A DNA stretch of 64,000 nt from Paenibacillus lacisoli (GCF_030580655.1 NZ_JAUQTB010000003.1:489473-553472); one strand, 5' to 3'; shown: positions 43,725 through 54,232, numbered from the stretch's first letter. The notes: a model not told the origin generated them from the sequence alone. Numbers and translations: made by a program.

Positions 43725-44906
43725 ATGGGAAACTTGTGGCATATTGCCGTATTTGAGATTAAAAGGCTGATCGTTAAGCGGGCCGTCGTTATTAACATCT
43801 TTATACTGCCGATGATCATTATTTTCATTCTGGGTACAGCTTTAAGCTCCCAGTTCGCTGCAGAAAATCCCGGAGAACTGGACCTGGAGCAGGCGAAGGT
43901 AGCGCTGGTAGGTGGCGGCGGCGCACAGCCAACATCATTGGAGCGTTTTGTCCGGACGCCGGATATCGCCAAGCTGATCGCGGTGTATCCAGCCGCCTCC
44001 CGGGAAGCGGCCGAGCAGCAGCTGCGGGATGGTGACCGTGATTTTGCAGTTGTCATTCCGGCAGATATGGACACCAAAATCCAACAGGGGACCGATGTTA
44101 CACCTGAGCTGATCCTCGGTAAAAGCCGCGACGGGAACATGATTGCGGAGAATATATTCACTTCCTATCTCAGCCGCATCAGTGACATACAGGTGGTGGC
44201 TGCCAAGTTCGGTCCGCAGGCAATCGCAGCCATGCAGCAGGACTCTCCGGATTCGGCACCGCCAACGGAGCGTTATCTATCGGCAGGCACGCTCGGTGAA
44301 TCCGGCGCGGCCTACACAGCAGCCCAGTATTATGCCGCAGCCATGCTGATGATGTTCCTGCTCTATTCAGGCCTGACTCTGAACATCAGTCTTCATGCGG
44401 AGAAAGAAAATTTTACGCTGACCCGGATGCTCACCGCACCGGTTCCCGTCCACCGTGTGTTTCTGGGGAAATTGATTGGCAACAGCCTGATTGCTTGCTT
44501 CCAGGCCGTGTTCATCATTGTACTGTCGAACGTATTGTTCGGGGTTGACTGGGGCAATCAGCCGCTGCAGCTGGCACTCATCTGTCTGCTGATGGTTCTG
44601 GTATCCATGGCGCTGTCCGTCCTGCTTACGCTGCTGATTCCTTCGCCGACCAGCTCGCGTTCAACCATCCAAATGCTGGCGGTGCTGATGACTTTCTTCA
44701 GCGGAGGAATGATCGTGCTCCAGGCTGACTGGTTCACCACAGCTGGTAAATTTACCGTCAATCATTGGGGAATGCAAGCCATCCTCGATATGATGCTCCA
44801 TGAAGGAAGCAGTCAAATCTGGGGCAGTATCGGTGTATTGGCCGCGATCGGCGGGGTAGTTATGCTCTTATCCGGAATCGTATATAGAAAGGTGGGCTAT
44901 CAATGA
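43725..44906 (+). CDS. ABC transporter permease (LnrM-like)
   Basis: The 393-residue ABC-2 type permease has one N-terminal helix (about residues 20-40), a large extracellular domain (about 45-200) and five helices in the C-terminal half, including the typical SLHAEKENFTLTRMLTAPVPVHRVFLGKLIGNSL coupling stretch. It lies 11 bp after the ATPase gene and overlaps the second permease by 4 bp (ATGA). The two permeases probably form a heterodimer that exports amphipathic compounds from the membrane. Confidence 0.87.
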   Translation: MGNLWHIAVFEIKRLIVKRAVVINIFILPMIIIFILGTALSSQFAAENPGELDLEQAKVALVGGGGAQPTSLERFVRTPDIAKLIAVYPAASREAAEQQLRDGDRDFAVVIPADMDTKIQQGTDVTPELILGKSRDGNMIAENIFTSYLSRISDIQVVAAKFGPQAIAAMQQDSPDSAPPTERYLSAGTLGESGAAYTAAQYYAAAMLMMFLLYSGLTLNISLHAEKENFTLTRMLTAPVPVHRVFLGKLIGNSLIACFQAVFIIVLSNVLFGVDWGNQPLQLALICLLMVLVSMALSVLLTLLIPSPTSSRSTIQMLAVLMTFFSGGMIVLQADWFTTAGKFTVNHWGMQAILDMMLHEGSSQIWGSIGVLAAIGGVVMLLSGIVYRKVGYQ

Positions 44907-46054
44907 ACAGTTTGACTATCGCCCTCAACCTGATGCGGCGGATGATCCGAACAAGGAAGGATCTATTCTTCTACCTGCTTCTGCCGTGTCTCGTAATCTC
45001 GGGTACCATTGCCCTGCTGGGTCAAAATGATACGTCGGAGAACAACATTATTTATTTGAATCAGGATCAGGGTCCGGCCGGAAGCTTCCTGGTTCAGGAG
45101 TTATCCAAGTCACGGGGGTATCACCTCATGGAAGCCAAAAATCAGGATGAGATCAAGCAGGCGGTCAAAGACCACAATGTATGGCTCGGTTTTACACTGC
45201 CCGCGAACTTTTCTTCCTCTTTGCTGGCTGGAGAAGAGCCGAAGGCGGTCACCTATGAGCTGACCGACAGCGAGCCGGCTTACACTTTTAAACTGAATTT
45301 GGCGCAGAATGTGGAAAGACTGTCCCAGGCAGCAGCGGCTGTGGCAGCGCCGGATGAAAATACGCGAAACATCAGCTTCAAACAGGTGCTGGCAGGGATG
45401 AGTCAGCCGCAGGTCAAGGCAGCCATTACAGATGAGCAGCTCTATACCAAACCGGGTTTAACCAATGTGACCGGGTTCACGCTCATGTTCCTTATGGGGC
45501 TCATCACAAGTACAGTATCCATTATTAATCAGGACCGCATTCAACGAACGATGGCCCGGATCTTCAGCGCGCCGGTCCGCTCCTACGAGATGGTGCTGGG
45601 GAACTTCATCGGCAGCTTCGCCGTCGGGGCCATCCAGATCGTAATCATTCTGCTCGTCACTCGCGGAGGATTAGGGTATGACTATGGCCTGCCGCTTGGT
45701 GCGCAGCTGCTGATTATGCTGGCCTTCCTGCTCGTAACGATGGGAATCGCGAGCACGGTAAGCGGATTGATCCGCAACCAGAGCAATGCAGGTATGCTGA
45801 ATACGCTGATCATCATTCCGACCTGTATGCTGGGCGGCTGCTTCTGGCCAATCAAGATTATGCCGGACTATCTGCAAAAGGCAGCGAATTTTGTACCGCA
45901 GAAATGGGTGTTTGATGCTATGGATACCATCGGTACGGGAGGGACGATCGCAGATATTTGGCTGCCGCTGAGCGTGCTGGGTCTGATGGCAGCCATCCTG
46001 CTGGCGATCGGCTCGGTGATCCTGCGGCCGCAGGAGGGTGCTGCAGGAGCTTAA
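44903..46054 (+). CDS. ABC transporter permease (LnrN-like)
   Basis: A 383-residue ABC-2 permease with the same topology as its partner: an N-terminal helix (LFFYLLLPCLVISGTIALLG), an extracellular domain of about 150 residues and a cluster of five helices with the motif RIQRTMARIFSAPVRSYEMVLGNFIGSF. The NPxxF-like region near the end reads CMLGGCFWPIKIMPDYLQ, common in this family. Last gene of the operon, followed by a terminator. Confidence 0.87.
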   Translation: MNSLTIALNLMRRMIRTRKDLFFYLLLPCLVISGTIALLGQNDTSENNIIYLNQDQGPAGSFLVQELSKSRGYHLMEAKNQDEIKQAVKDHNVWLGFTLPANFSSSLLAGEEPKAVTYELTDSEPAYTFKLNLAQNVERLSQAAAAVAAPDENTRNISFKQVLAGMSQPQVKAAITDEQLYTKPGLTNVTGFTLMFLMGLITSTVSIINQDRIQRTMARIFSAPVRSYEMVLGNFIGSFAVGAIQIVIILLVTRGGLGYDYGLPLGAQLLIMLAFLLVTMGIASTVSGLIRNQSNAGMLNTLIIIPTCMLGGCFWPIKIMPDYLQKAANFVPQKWVFDAMDTIGTGGTIADIWLPLSVLGLMAAILLAIGSVILRPQEGAAGA

Positions 46055-46108
46055 GCGACCGCCGGTATAAGGCGAGATGTATAAGGAATGAACTGGAAGA
46101 CAAAAGGG

Positions 46109-46153
46109 AAGGCTGACCCACAGGCAGAAACTCGTCTGTGGGTCAGCCTTTTG
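46109..46153. terminator. terminator between the ABC operon and motB
   Basis: AAGGCTGACCCACAG (46109-46123) pairs perfectly with CTGTGGGTCAGCCTT (46136-46150), 15 pairs, followed by TT and a short T-rich stretch. The genes on both sides converge, and the structure may serve both. Confidence 0.88.
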
Positions 46154-46202
46154 TGAATGGTGTATACATGTAAATGGGCTATTTACGTAAAAGGTAAATG
46201 AG

Positions 46203-47006
46203 CTATTTTCCCTGAAGCTGGCGCAATACCGTAATTTCCACCCGGCGGTTCTTCTGACGGCCTGCTGGGGTACTGTTGTCTGCTGCCGGGCGAGTGTCAG
46301 CATAACCGGCATACTGGAACCCGTCAGGGTTAAGCTTCTCCTTGTCGATGAAGAAACGCAGTACCGACAGGGCCCGTGCCCCGGACAGCTCCCAATTGTC
46401 CCGATACTGCGAATTCTGCCCGATCGGGATATTGTCCGTGTGGCCTTCAATGCTGACGGTCATCTCCAGATTGCGGAACAGGCTGGCCAGCTTGGACAGG
46501 ATCGGAGATGAGTTGGATTTCAGCGCCGCCTGTCCGGGATCGAACAAAAAGCGGTCACTGAGTGTGATGGAGATGCCCTGCGGCTTGTCCGATACAAAAA
46601 TCTGGTCCCCCAGCTTGTTGTCAGTCACGTACTGCTGAATGACCTTCATGAGGTTCTGCAGGGACTGCTCCTGTGTACGGAATGCCTGCTCACGTTCAGT
46701 CAGGGTATTCTGGCCGTTGGTTTTGTTATCCTGCGGATTTGCCGTCTGCTTGCTGCCCGAACGGCCTGTCCCGGTAACACCGCTGCCTTGATCGAGTACC
46801 GAACTGCCGGACATAAACGTCTTTTGCAGCGAATCGGTTACCAGGTCGTATTTGTCCGTGTCGATCTTACTGACCGAATGCATAAGCACGAAGAAGATCA
46901 GCAGCAGGGTGATCAGATCGGCATAGGTAATCATCCACCGGTCCCGGCCGTGTTCACCAGTTCTACCTGAACGCCGCCGCAGCCGCCGTCTAGAGGGCCC
47001 GGTCAT
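46203..47006 (-). CDS. motB: flagellar motor stator protein MotB
   Basis: The 267-residue MotB has a very basic N terminus (GPSRRRLRRRSGR), the single helix with the proton- or ion-carrying aspartate at residue 30 (MITYADLITLLLIFFVLMHS), a plug/linker region and a C-terminal OmpA-like peptidoglycan-binding domain (VSIEGHTDNIPIGQN ... NRRVEI). GAGGAGG lies 7 nt before ATG 47006. It overlaps motA by 17 bp. Whether it uses protons or sodium cannot be told with certainty from this sequence. The flagellar genes themselves are elsewhere. Confidence 0.93.
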   Translation of the reverse strand: MTGPSRRRLRRRSGRTGEHGRDRWMITYADLITLLLIFFVLMHSVSKIDTDKYDLVTDSLQKTFMSGSSVLDQGSGVTGTGRSGSKQTANPQDNKTNGQNTLTEREQAFRTQEQSLQNLMKVIQQYVTDNKLGDQIFVSDKPQGISITLSDRFLFDPGQAALKSNSSPILSKLASLFRNLEMTVSIEGHTDNIPIGQNSQYRDNWELSGARALSVLRFFIDKEKLNPDGFQYAGYADTRPAADNSTPAGRQKNRRVEITVLRQLQGK

Positions 47007-47787
47007 CGAATTCCTCCTCAGCCGAAGACGAACGATTACGGTCCTTCCGGTAGTAGTACTGCAGCTTGCGGCGGACCAGGTGCGGGTTCTCCCCGTTCTG
47101 GATGGCAAGCACGCCCTGGAGAAGCATTTCCATTGTGAAAACCTCCGCTTCACCGCGGGCTTTGATTTTGGAGGCAATCGGCAGGAAGATCAGGTTCGCG
47201 CTTGCCACACCGTAGAGGGTGGCTGTGAATGCAACAGCGATGGATGAGCCCAGATTTGCCGGCTCAGTCAAGGTGCCGAGTACATGGATCAGGCCCATGA
47301 CTGTACCGATGATCCCCATGGTCGGGGCATAACCGCCGGCAGCTTCGAACATTTTGGCGTAGGCTTCATGCTTCTGTTCGACGGCATCAATCTCAAGCTC
47401 CAGAATTTCACGCAGCTGTTCCCGTTCGGTACCGTCAACGACCAGCTGGATCCCTTCTTTCAGGAAAGCATTCGGATGTTCACGGGAGACGCGCTCCAGC
47501 GCAAGCACGCCGGTTCTGCGTGCGGTTCCCGCCATGTTCACAATGTCTTCGATCCACTGCTCACCATCACTGCGTTCACGGCCGAAGGCCAGCTGCAGCG
47601 CACGCGGGATGGTACGCAGACGGGAGGGAGGGAAGCTGACAGCCACCGCGGCCAGAGTGCCCCCGAATACGATGAGGGCAGCGGTTCCCTGAAGCAGGCC
47701 TGACAGCTGGCCGCCTTCCCAGAGGAAGCCGATCAACAATGCGGCAAGACCGGCCAAGATGCCTAACAAAGCTGTAATATCCAACAA
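46990..47787 (-). CDS. motA: flagellar motor stator protein MotA
   Basis: A 265-residue MotA: four hydrophobic helices, the cytoplasmic loop with conserved charged residues between helices 2 and 3 (REQLREILELEIDAVEQKHE), and the signature AAGGYAPTMGIIGTVMGLIHVL with the proline and glycines that line the ion path. Five MotA subunits surround each MotB dimer. TTG 47787 is the start: AGGAGG lies 7 nt upstream and no ATG is placed as well. It is transcribed divergently from uvrB. Confidence 0.93.
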   Translation of the reverse strand: MLDITALLGILAGLAALLIGFLWEGGQLSGLLQGTAALIVFGGTLAAVAVSFPPSRLRTIPRALQLAFGRERSDGEQWIEDIVNMAGTARRTGVLALERVSREHPNAFLKEGIQLVVDGTEREQLREILELEIDAVEQKHEAYAKMFEAAGGYAPTMGIIGTVMGLIHVLGTLTEPANLGSSIAVAFTATLYGVASANLIFLPIASKIKARGEAEVFTMEMLLQGVLAIQNGENPHLVRRKLQYYYRKDRNRSSSAEEEFDDRAL

Positions 47788-47817
47788 ATGATTGCCTCCT
47801 AATACATGACATATGGT

Positions 47818-47866
47818 TTGCATACAGGACGGGAAAAGAGTATAATAACACGGGAACAAGCATTCC
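47818..47866 (+). promoter_or_regulatory. uvrB promoter with SOS (LexA) box
   Basis: TTGCAT (47818-47823) and a perfect TATAAT (47841-47846) are exactly 17 bp apart. Immediately downstream GGAACAAGCATTCC (47853-47866) matches 12 of 14 positions of the Bacillus SOS box CGAACRNRYGTTYC and covers the expected start site. LexA repression and DNA-damage induction of uvrBA are inferred from this match. Confidence 0.7.
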
Positions 47867-48091
47867 TATTATTATAATATTTTCCGTTTTCATTTTCCGG
47901 GAAATATCGACATATATTATGAATTTCAGCATACTGCATAGAGCCTGAAGGCGGCTTCAGCCGGCAGGACAGGTGCGGAAGGAAGTCCACAAAGACATCC
48001 TTTATCCGTAAGTGGTACCGGCGAGCGAATCCAGTCGAATGATGCAAGCTGCTCGAATCTATATTTTAGACGAAAAGGGTGATGCAGGGCA
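47867..48091 (+). other. long uvrB leader / motA-uvrB divergent spacer
   Basis: If transcription starts near 47853 the uvrB leader is about 240 nt. It contains a small hairpin (CTGAAG/CTTCAG, 47945-47960) and an imperfect CGGA-AGGA/TCCT-TCCG pairing further on. It also contains a weak minus-strand match to a sigma-D -10 (GTCGATAT, complement of 47904-47911) that could serve motA, but no matching -35. No known riboswitch class was recognised. Confidence 0.4.
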
Positions 48092-50083
48092 ATGAGTGAT
48101 ATTGTTGTAAGCAACAAGACATTCGAGATACAGTCGGAGTTTGAGCCTCAAGGCGACCAGCCGAACGCCATTTTTGAACTGGTCGAGGGCATACAGAACA
48201 ACAAGAAGCATCAGACGCTTCTCGGTGCTACAGGTACAGGGAAGACATTCACGATAGCGCAGACGATCGCCAAGCTGAATCGGCCAACCCTCGTCATTGC
48301 ACACAACAAGACACTCGCGGCACAGCTTGCCAGCGAGTTTAAGGAGTTTTTCCCGAATAATTCGGTGGATTACTTCGTCAGCTACTATGATTACTACCAG
48401 CCGGAGGCGTATATCCCGTCTTCTGATACCTATATTGAGAAGGACTCCAGCGTGAATGAAGAGATTGACAAGCTGCGTCACTCTGCCACCAGTTCATTGT
48501 TTGAACGGCGTGACGTAATTATCGTGGCGAGTGTTTCCTGTATTTATGGTCTCGGTTCACCGAAGGAATATGGCAGCCTGCTGCTGTCTCTGCGCGTAGG
48601 CATGGAGAAACCACGCAATCAGATTCTGTCCAGACTGGTCGATATCCAGTACCAGCGCAACGACATTAACTTCGTACGTGGTACGTTCCGGGTGCGCGGC
48701 GATGTCGTCGAGATATTCCCGGCCTCACAGGGCGAGCATGCCATTCGGGTGGAACTGTTCGGTGATGAAATTGAGCGGATTACCGAAATTGATGTGCTGA
48801 CTGGTGAATTGATCGGTGAACGCGACCATGTCGCTATTTTCCCGGCCTCTCACTTCGTTACCCAGGAAGAGACGATGCGGGTAGCCCTTGTGAATATTGA
48901 AAGGGAGCTGGAAGAACGTCTGGCCGTTCTGAAGGAAGAAGGCAAGCTGCTGGAAGCCCAGCGGCTGGAGCAGAGAACTCGTTATGACATCGAAATGATG
49001 AAGGAGGTCGGCTTCTGTTCAGGCATTGAGAACTATTCCGGACCACTGACTTTCCGGGAGCCGGGGGCGACGCCATACACCCTGCTCGATTACTTCCCGG
49101 ATGACATGCTGATCGTGGTCGATGAGTCACACGTGACGATTCCACAGATCCGTGCCATGTATAACGGTGACCGGGCGCGCAAGACGGTGCTGGTGGATCA
49201 CGGCTTCCGTCTGCCCTCCGCGCTGGATAACCGGCCGCTAAAGTTTGAGGAATTTGAAGATAAAGTTAACCAGATCATCTATGTATCGGCTACGCCGGGA
49301 CCGTATGAGATGGAGAAATGTGAGACCATGACCGAGCAGATCATCCGGCCAACAGGACTGCTGGATCCGATTATTGAAGTGCGGCCGACTAAAGGCCAGA
49401 TTGATGATATGATCGGAGAAATCCGGGAGCGGATCGAGCGGGATGAGCGGGTGCTGGTTACGACACTGACGAAGAAAATGGCAGAGGATCTGACTGACTA
49501 TCTGAAAGAGGTCGGTATCAAAGTAAGATATATGCACTCCGAGATCAAGACACTGGAACGGATGGCCATTCTCCGTGATCTGCGGCTCGGCACCTTCCAC
49601 GTGCTGGTGGGAATCAACCTGCTGCGGGAAGGTCTGGATTTGCCGGAAGTATCTCTGGTTACAATTCTGGATGCCGACAAAGAAGGCTTTCTCCGTTCCG
49701 ACCGTTCGCTGATTCAGACGATTGGCCGTGCCGCGCGTAACAGTGAGGGCCGGGTAATCATGTATGGCGATAAAATTACAGATTCCATGGACCGGGCAAT
49801 TAAGGAGACGGAACGCCGCCGTGCGATCCAGATCGCATACAATGAGGAACATGGAATTACGCCGCAGACGATCCGCAAGAAAGTCCGTGACGTGATCGAA
49901 GCGACGAAGGTGTCGGAATCCAAGAACAGCTATCTGCCTGGCGAAGCTGGCAAGCTGTCGAAGAAGGAACGTCAGACCGTGATTCAGCGTCTGGAAGCCG
50001 AGATGAAAGATGCAGCGAAGAATCTGCAGTTCGAACGTGCGGCTGAGCTGCGCGATGCTCTGCTGGAGCTGAGGGCAGAGTAG
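48092..50083 (+). CDS. uvrB: excinuclease ABC subunit B
   Basis: UvrB is the damage-verifying helicase of nucleotide excision repair. The full-length 663-residue protein shows helicase motif I (GATGTGKT, residues 45-52), the beta-hairpin region ([24 protein letters not shown]), DESH ([11 protein letters not shown]), motifs V-VI ([13 protein letters not shown] ... QTIGRAARN) and the C-terminal UVR motif that binds UvrC ([23 protein letters not shown]). ATG 48092 follows AGGG with a short spacer. It is paired with uvrA and carries an SOS-type promoter. Confidence 0.97.
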   Translation: MSDIVVSNKTFEIQSEFEPQGDQPNAIFELVEGIQNNKKHQTLLGATGTGKTFTIAQTIAKLNRPTLVIAHNKTLAAQLASEFKEFFPNNSVDYFVSYYDYYQPEAYIPSSDTYIEKDSSVNEEIDKLRHSATSSLFERRDVIIVASVSCIYGLGSPKEYGSLLLSLRVGMEKPRNQILSRLVDIQYQRNDINFVRGTFRVRGDVVEIFPASQGEHAIRVELFGDEIERITEIDVLTGELIGERDHVAIFPASHFVTQEETMRVALVNIERELEERLAVLKEEGKLLEAQRLEQRTRYDIEMMKEVGFCSGIENYSGPLTFREPGATPYTLLDYFPDDMLIVVDESHVTIPQIRAMYNGDRARKTVLVDHGFRLPSALDNRPLKFEEFEDKVNQIIYVSATPGPYEMEKCETMTEQIIRPTGLLDPIIEVRPTKGQIDDMIGEIRERIERDERVLVTTLTKKMAEDLTDYLKEVGIKVRYMHSEIKTLERMAILRDLRLGTFHVLVGINLLREGLDLPEVSLVTILDADKEGFLRSDRSLIQTIGRAARNSEGRVIMYGDKITDSMDRAIKETERRRAIQIAYNEEHGITPQTIRKKVRDVIEATKVSESKNSYLPGEAGKLSKKERQTVIQRLEAEMKDAAKNLQFERAAELRDALLELRAE

Positions 50084-50201
50084 TTCTTCCTGACTGCTGG
50101 CCCATCGAACCGGCGGATCGTCTTGATCCGGTCAGCCTCGGTTATACTTGATAGTAGAGGTTTAAATAAAAAGAAGACATAGAAGAGTCATTTTGCAAGA
50201 G

Positions 50202-50230
50202 AAGAGAACGGCCGGCAGGGTCGTTCTCTT
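50202..50230 (+). other. hairpin in the uvrB-uvrA spacer
   Basis: AAGAGAACGGCC (50202-50213) pairs with GGTCGTTCTCTT (50219-50230), 12 pairs with one G-U and a 5-nt loop. No T run follows, so it is more likely an mRNA processing or stability element than a terminator. The 235-bp spacer also contains TATACT (50143-50148), without a well-placed -35. Confidence 0.5.
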
Positions 50231-50318
50231 TGCGATAACACTGCGTCGGTGCTGCACCTGGCTGTTATGGTGTAGATATGGAATGGTGTGGATGGAACCG
50301 GAAAGGGAGATGAATGGT

Positions 50319-53186
50319 TTGGCGAGTGAAAATATTATTATCAAAGGTGCGAGAGCGCACAATCTGAAAAATATCGATGTTACGATACCCCGTGACAAAT
50401 TTGTCGTATTGACGGGCCTCAGCGGTTCGGGCAAGTCCTCGCTAGCGTTCGATACGATCTATGCAGAAGGACAGCGCAGGTATGTCGAATCCTTGTCAGC
50501 CTATGCACGCCAGTTCCTGGGACAGATGGAGAAGCCGGATGTGGACTCCATTGAAGGGCTCTCTCCTGCAATTTCCATTGACCAGAAGACCACCAGCCGC
50601 AACCCGCGCTCAACCGTAGGTACCGTAACCGAGATTTATGACTACCTTCGTCTGCTGTTCGCAAGGGTAGGACACCCGCATTGTCCGGAACACGGGATTG
50701 AGATTACGTCCCAGACGGTGGAACAAATGGTAGACCGTATCCTCCAGTATCCGGAACGCACCCGGCTGCAGATCCTCGCGCCTGTTATATCGGGACGCAA
50801 GGGCGAGCACAAGAGTCTGCTGTCCGATATCTCGAAGCAGGGCTTCGTGCGCGTCCGTGTTGATGGAGAGATGCGAGAGCTGTCCGAGAATATTGAACTG
50901 GACAAAAACAAAAAGCATTCCATCGAAGTGGTAGTTGACCGGATTGTGGTCAAGGAAGATGTACGTTCACGCCTGTCGGATTCCATAGAGACGGCCTTGA
51001 ACCTGTCCGGCGGCCAGCTGCTCGTTGATATCATTGATAAAGAAGAGCTGCGCTTCAGCTCTAATTTTGCTTGCCCGATCTGCGGATTCAGCATTGAAGA
51101 GCTTACCCCGCGCATGTTCTCCTTCAACACGCCATACGGGGCCTGCCCGGACTGTGACGGCCTGGGCTCGAACATGGTGGTTGACCCGGATCTGCTGATT
51201 CCAGACCCGGAGAAGACCATAGATAAAGGCGCTTTTGAAGCATGGAGCGGAGGAACATCGACCTACTATCCACAGTTTCTGAAATCGGTCTGCGATCACT
51301 ACGGCATTCCAACAGATGTTCCGGTCAGCCAGCTGACCAAGGAACAGATGAACAAGCTGCTGCGCGGTACGGGTGACCAGAAAATCCGCTTCCGCTATGA
51401 GAATGACTTCGGCCAGCGGAAGGAAGCGATGGTTTCCTTTGAAGGCATCATTCCGAACCTGGAACGCCGGTACCGTGAGACCGGATCAGAAGGCATCCGG
51501 GAATATATTGAAGCCTTTATGAGCGCCAAGCCTTGTGGCACATGCAAAGGACACCGCCTCAAGAAGGAAAGCCTTGCCGTTACGATTAATGATCAGAATA
51601 TTGCCTATGTGACTGACTTGTCAGTGGGAGAGGCGAGCCGGTTTTTCGATGGTCTCGACCTGTCGGAGAAGGAACGTTCCATCGCCAACCTGATTCTGAA
51701 AGAGATCAACAGCCGTCTTGGCTTCCTGGTCAACGTCGGTCTGGACTATCTCACGCTGAGCCGTGCGGCGGGTACGCTCTCCGGCGGCGAAGCACAGCGT
51801 ATTCGCCTGGCAACCCAGATCGGTTCCAGTCTGATGGGTGTCTTGTATATTCTGGACGAGCCAAGCATTGGCCTGCATCAGCGGGATAATGACCGCCTGA
51901 TCCAGACACTGATTCACATGCGCGACCTGGGCAATACGCTGATTGTGGTCGAGCATGATGAGGATACAATGATGGCTGCCGATCATTTGATTGATATCGG
52001 GCCAGGTGCCGGTATTCACGGCGGACAGATTATTGCTCAAGGGACTCCGCAAGAGATTATGGAGGACAGCAACTCGCTGACTGGACAGTACCTGAGCGGC
52101 AAGAAGTTTATCCCTGTGCCTGCGAAGCGCCGGGGGACGACTGATCGCTGGCTTGAAATCAGGGGGGCCAAAGAGAACAATTTGAAGAATGTAAATGTTA
52201 AAATTCCGGTTGGTGTATTCACAGCTGTAACCGGGGTATCCGGTTCAGGTAAATCGACGCTGGTCAATGAGATTTTGTACAAAACGCTGGCACGTGATCT
52301 CAATCGCGCCCGTGTGCGCCCGGGACAGCATAAGGAGATCCGCGGTCTGGACCAGATTGATAAAGTCATTGATATCGACCAGTCGCCAATCGGACGTACC
52401 CCTCGTTCCAACCCGGCAACCTATACAGGCGTGTTCGATGATATCCGGGATCTGTTCTCACAGACGAACGAAGCGAAGGTGCGCGGCTACCAGAAGGGAC
52501 GCTTCAGCTTCAATATTAAGGGAGGACGATGCGAAGCCTGCCGTGGTGACGGTATTATCAAGATCGAGATGCATTTCCTGCCGGACATCTACGTTCCTTG
52601 TGAAGTCTGCAAAGGCAGCCGTTATAACCGGGAAACCCTGGAGATCAAATATAAGGGCAAGAGCATTGCAGATGTCCTGGAAATGACGATTGAAGATGCC
52701 GTCGAATTCTTCAAGAACATTCCGAAGATTCACCGCAAGCTGCAAACCCTGCTTGATGTTGGATTGGGCTACGTTAAACTGGGTCAGCCTGCGACTACGC
52801 TGTCCGGGGGTGAAGCCCAGCGTGTGAAGCTGGCTTCCGAGCTGTACCGGCGGAGCACAGGCAGAACCATGTATATTCTGGATGAACCCACGACAGGTCT
52901 GCATGTGGATGATATCGATCGTCTGCTGAACGTCCTGCACCGTCTGGTGGATTCTGGCGAATCGGTTCTGGTCATTGAGCACAATCTGGATGTGATCAAG
53001 ACAGCAGACTACCTGATTGACCTTGGACCGGAAGGCGGCAGCGGCGGCGGCACCATCCTGGCATCCGGAACGCCGGAGCAGCTGGTGAAGGTCGAGGAAT
53101 CCTATACAGGCCGGTACCTGAAGCCGGTTCTGGAGCGGGACAGCGAACGAAGCCGGGCTCTGGAATTAACCGAAAGCAACGTTTAA
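50319..53186 (+). CDS. uvrA: excinuclease ABC subunit A
   Basis: UvrA is the damage-sensing ABC ATPase dimer of excision repair. The 955-residue protein has both ATPase modules (Walker [10 protein letters not shown] and GVSGSGKST; signatures [12 protein letters not shown] and [12 protein letters not shown]) and zinc modules (CPIC...CPDC; CEAC...CEVC). I chose TTG 50319: GGGAG lies 9 nt upstream, and the product then begins (M)[17 protein letters not shown], in register with known UvrA starts. Earlier in-frame starts at 50310, 50292 and 50193 add unconserved residues. Confidence 0.95.
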   Translation: MASENIIIKGARAHNLKNIDVTIPRDKFVVLTGLSGSGKSSLAFDTIYAEGQRRYVESLSAYARQFLGQMEKPDVDSIEGLSPAISIDQKTTSRNPRSTVGTVTEIYDYLRLLFARVGHPHCPEHGIEITSQTVEQMVDRILQYPERTRLQILAPVISGRKGEHKSLLSDISKQGFVRVRVDGEMRELSENIELDKNKKHSIEVVVDRIVVKEDVRSRLSDSIETALNLSGGQLLVDIIDKEELRFSSNFACPICGFSIEELTPRMFSFNTPYGACPDCDGLGSNMVVDPDLLIPDPEKTIDKGAFEAWSGGTSTYYPQFLKSVCDHYGIPTDVPVSQLTKEQMNKLLRGTGDQKIRFRYENDFGQRKEAMVSFEGIIPNLERRYRETGSEGIREYIEAFMSAKPCGTCKGHRLKKESLAVTINDQNIAYVTDLSVGEASRFFDGLDLSEKERSIANLILKEINSRLGFLVNVGLDYLTLSRAAGTLSGGEAQRIRLATQIGSSLMGVLYILDEPSIGLHQRDNDRLIQTLIHMRDLGNTLIVVEHDEDTMMAADHLIDIGPGAGIHGGQIIAQGTPQEIMEDSNSLTGQYLSGKKFIPVPAKRRGTTDRWLEIRGAKENNLKNVNVKIPVGVFTAVTGVSGSGKSTLVNEILYKTLARDLNRARVRPGQHKEIRGLDQIDKVIDIDQSPIGRTPRSNPATYTGVFDDIRDLFSQTNEAKVRGYQKGRFSFNIKGGRCEACRGDGIIKIEMHFLPDIYVPCEVCKGSRYNRETLEIKYKGKSIADVLEMTIEDAVEFFKNIPKIHRKLQTLLDVGLGYVKLGQPATTLSGGEAQRVKLASELYRRSTGRTMYILDEPTTGLHVDDIDRLLNVLHRLVDSGESVLVIEHNLDVIKTADYLIDLGPEGGSGGGTILASGTPEQLVKVEESYTGRYLKPVLERDSERSRALELTESNV

Positions 53187-53204
53187 CCCAGAATGATTCA
53201 GCAC

Positions 53205-53237
53205 ACAGCTCCTCAGTAATTGAGGGGCTGTTTTTTT
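53205..53237 (+). terminator. terminator after uvrA
   Basis: ACAGCTCCTCA (53205-53215) pairs with TGAGGGGCTGT (53221-53231), 10 of 11 positions, followed by seven T. Confidence 0.9.
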
Positions 53238-53335
53238 ATATGCTTCCAATTAACTAGAATATATGGAAAATTAGACCTGCATGATGTAAGATGTACTAGG
53301 TACATAGTCATATACTAGTTTAGGAGGAAAAGAAT

Positions 53336-54232
53336 ATGTTTTCGAAAGAACGTGCGATGGGGTTTCTGGCCTTTCTGTTGGCCGCTGTGTTCATCCTGCC
53401 GGCAAGTGCATTTGCAGCATCGAATACCCTGGCCACAGCCTGTAAAATGGAAGTAACGAGAACAAGTCTTGTACTGTCTGATAAATTTACATTGGAGGAT
53501 AGCGCACTTATCAAATTTAGTGCATGTGACTGGAAGCTGGCGAAATACGATACGATCTCCAGCAAAGTGGAAAACCCGGCAGTCGTTTCTGCTAAAGATG
53601 GTGTTGGTTACGTAGACGTCAAAGCGGTCGGTCCAGGAACAAGCAAGGTTACAGTCACGGCGCCTGGTCTGGAACCGGTGGATGTTGTATTCACGGTGAC
53701 GTCAGTCAAAGATCAGAAGGGAACCAATAATGATCGTGACAGCAGTACGAATGGCAGCAGCAGTACGAATAATAACAGCAGCCCAAGCGGCGGCATTCCG
53801 GGAAATGATCAAACCGAACAGGTTGATCCTAAATTAAAGCAGCTTCAGGCGTATTCCAAGCAGATCGACAATATCACCAAATATGAAAAGAAAGCTTTAG
53901 ATACCGCAAGCATGAACAGCTACATATCTTCCACAACACGGAAAAAAGCATACTTGGCATTCAATAATACCGTTGTTCCCAATTACACGAACTTTGTAGT
54001 CGAATTGAAGAAGATCAAACCAGCAGATCCCAAACTGGCTGTCGTTCATAACAAATACATTCAAGGAGCCTCCTTGCAGCTGCAGGCATTTACGTTAATT
54101 AAGCAGTCTGTGGCTTCAACCACAATAAACTGGAAAACTTTCGATCAGGGAAATGAAAAACTGCGGGCTGGTGTCAAATACATCGATCAATATAATAAAG
54201 ATATGAAAACTTATATGAAGCAGTTTAACTAG
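53336..54232 (+). CDS. secreted protein of unknown function with Ig-like N-terminal domain
   Basis: I do not recognise the family. The 298-residue product has a clear signal peptide ending ASAFAA (about residue 27). A beta-rich domain follows (about 30-125) with the pattern of a bacterial Ig-like fold (ENPAVVSAKDGVGYVDVKAVGPGTSKVTVTAPG) and two cysteines in its first half. A low-complexity Asn/Ser/Gly linker (about 130-158) leads to a helical C-terminal domain (165-298) rich in Lys and Tyr. AGGAGGAAAA precedes ATG 53336. GC content is lower than in the neighbours. It is flanked by terminators, so it is probably monocistronic; an ATGTAC-TAG-GTACAT dyad (53291-53305) lies in its promoter region. 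Confidence 0.75.
   Translation: MFSKERAMGFLAFLLAAVFILPASAFAASNTLATACKMEVTRTSLVLSDKFTLEDSALIKFSACDWKLAKYDTISSKVENPAVVSAKDGVGYVDVKAVGPGTSKVTVTAPGLEPVDVVFTVTSVKDQKGTNNDRDSSTNGSSSTNNNSSPSGGIPGNDQTEQVDPKLKQLQAYSKQIDNITKYEKKALDTASMNSYISSTTRKKAYLAFNNTVVPNYTNFVVELKKIKPADPKLAVVHNKYIQGASLQLQAFTLIKQSVASTTINWKTFDQGNEKLRAGVKYIDQYNKDMKTYMKQFN

Noticed and set aside
47904..47911. Sigma-D type -10 (GTCGATAT on the minus strand) for motA
   Set aside because: No TAAA-like -35 at 15 bp; kept only as a weak possibility in the spacer note.
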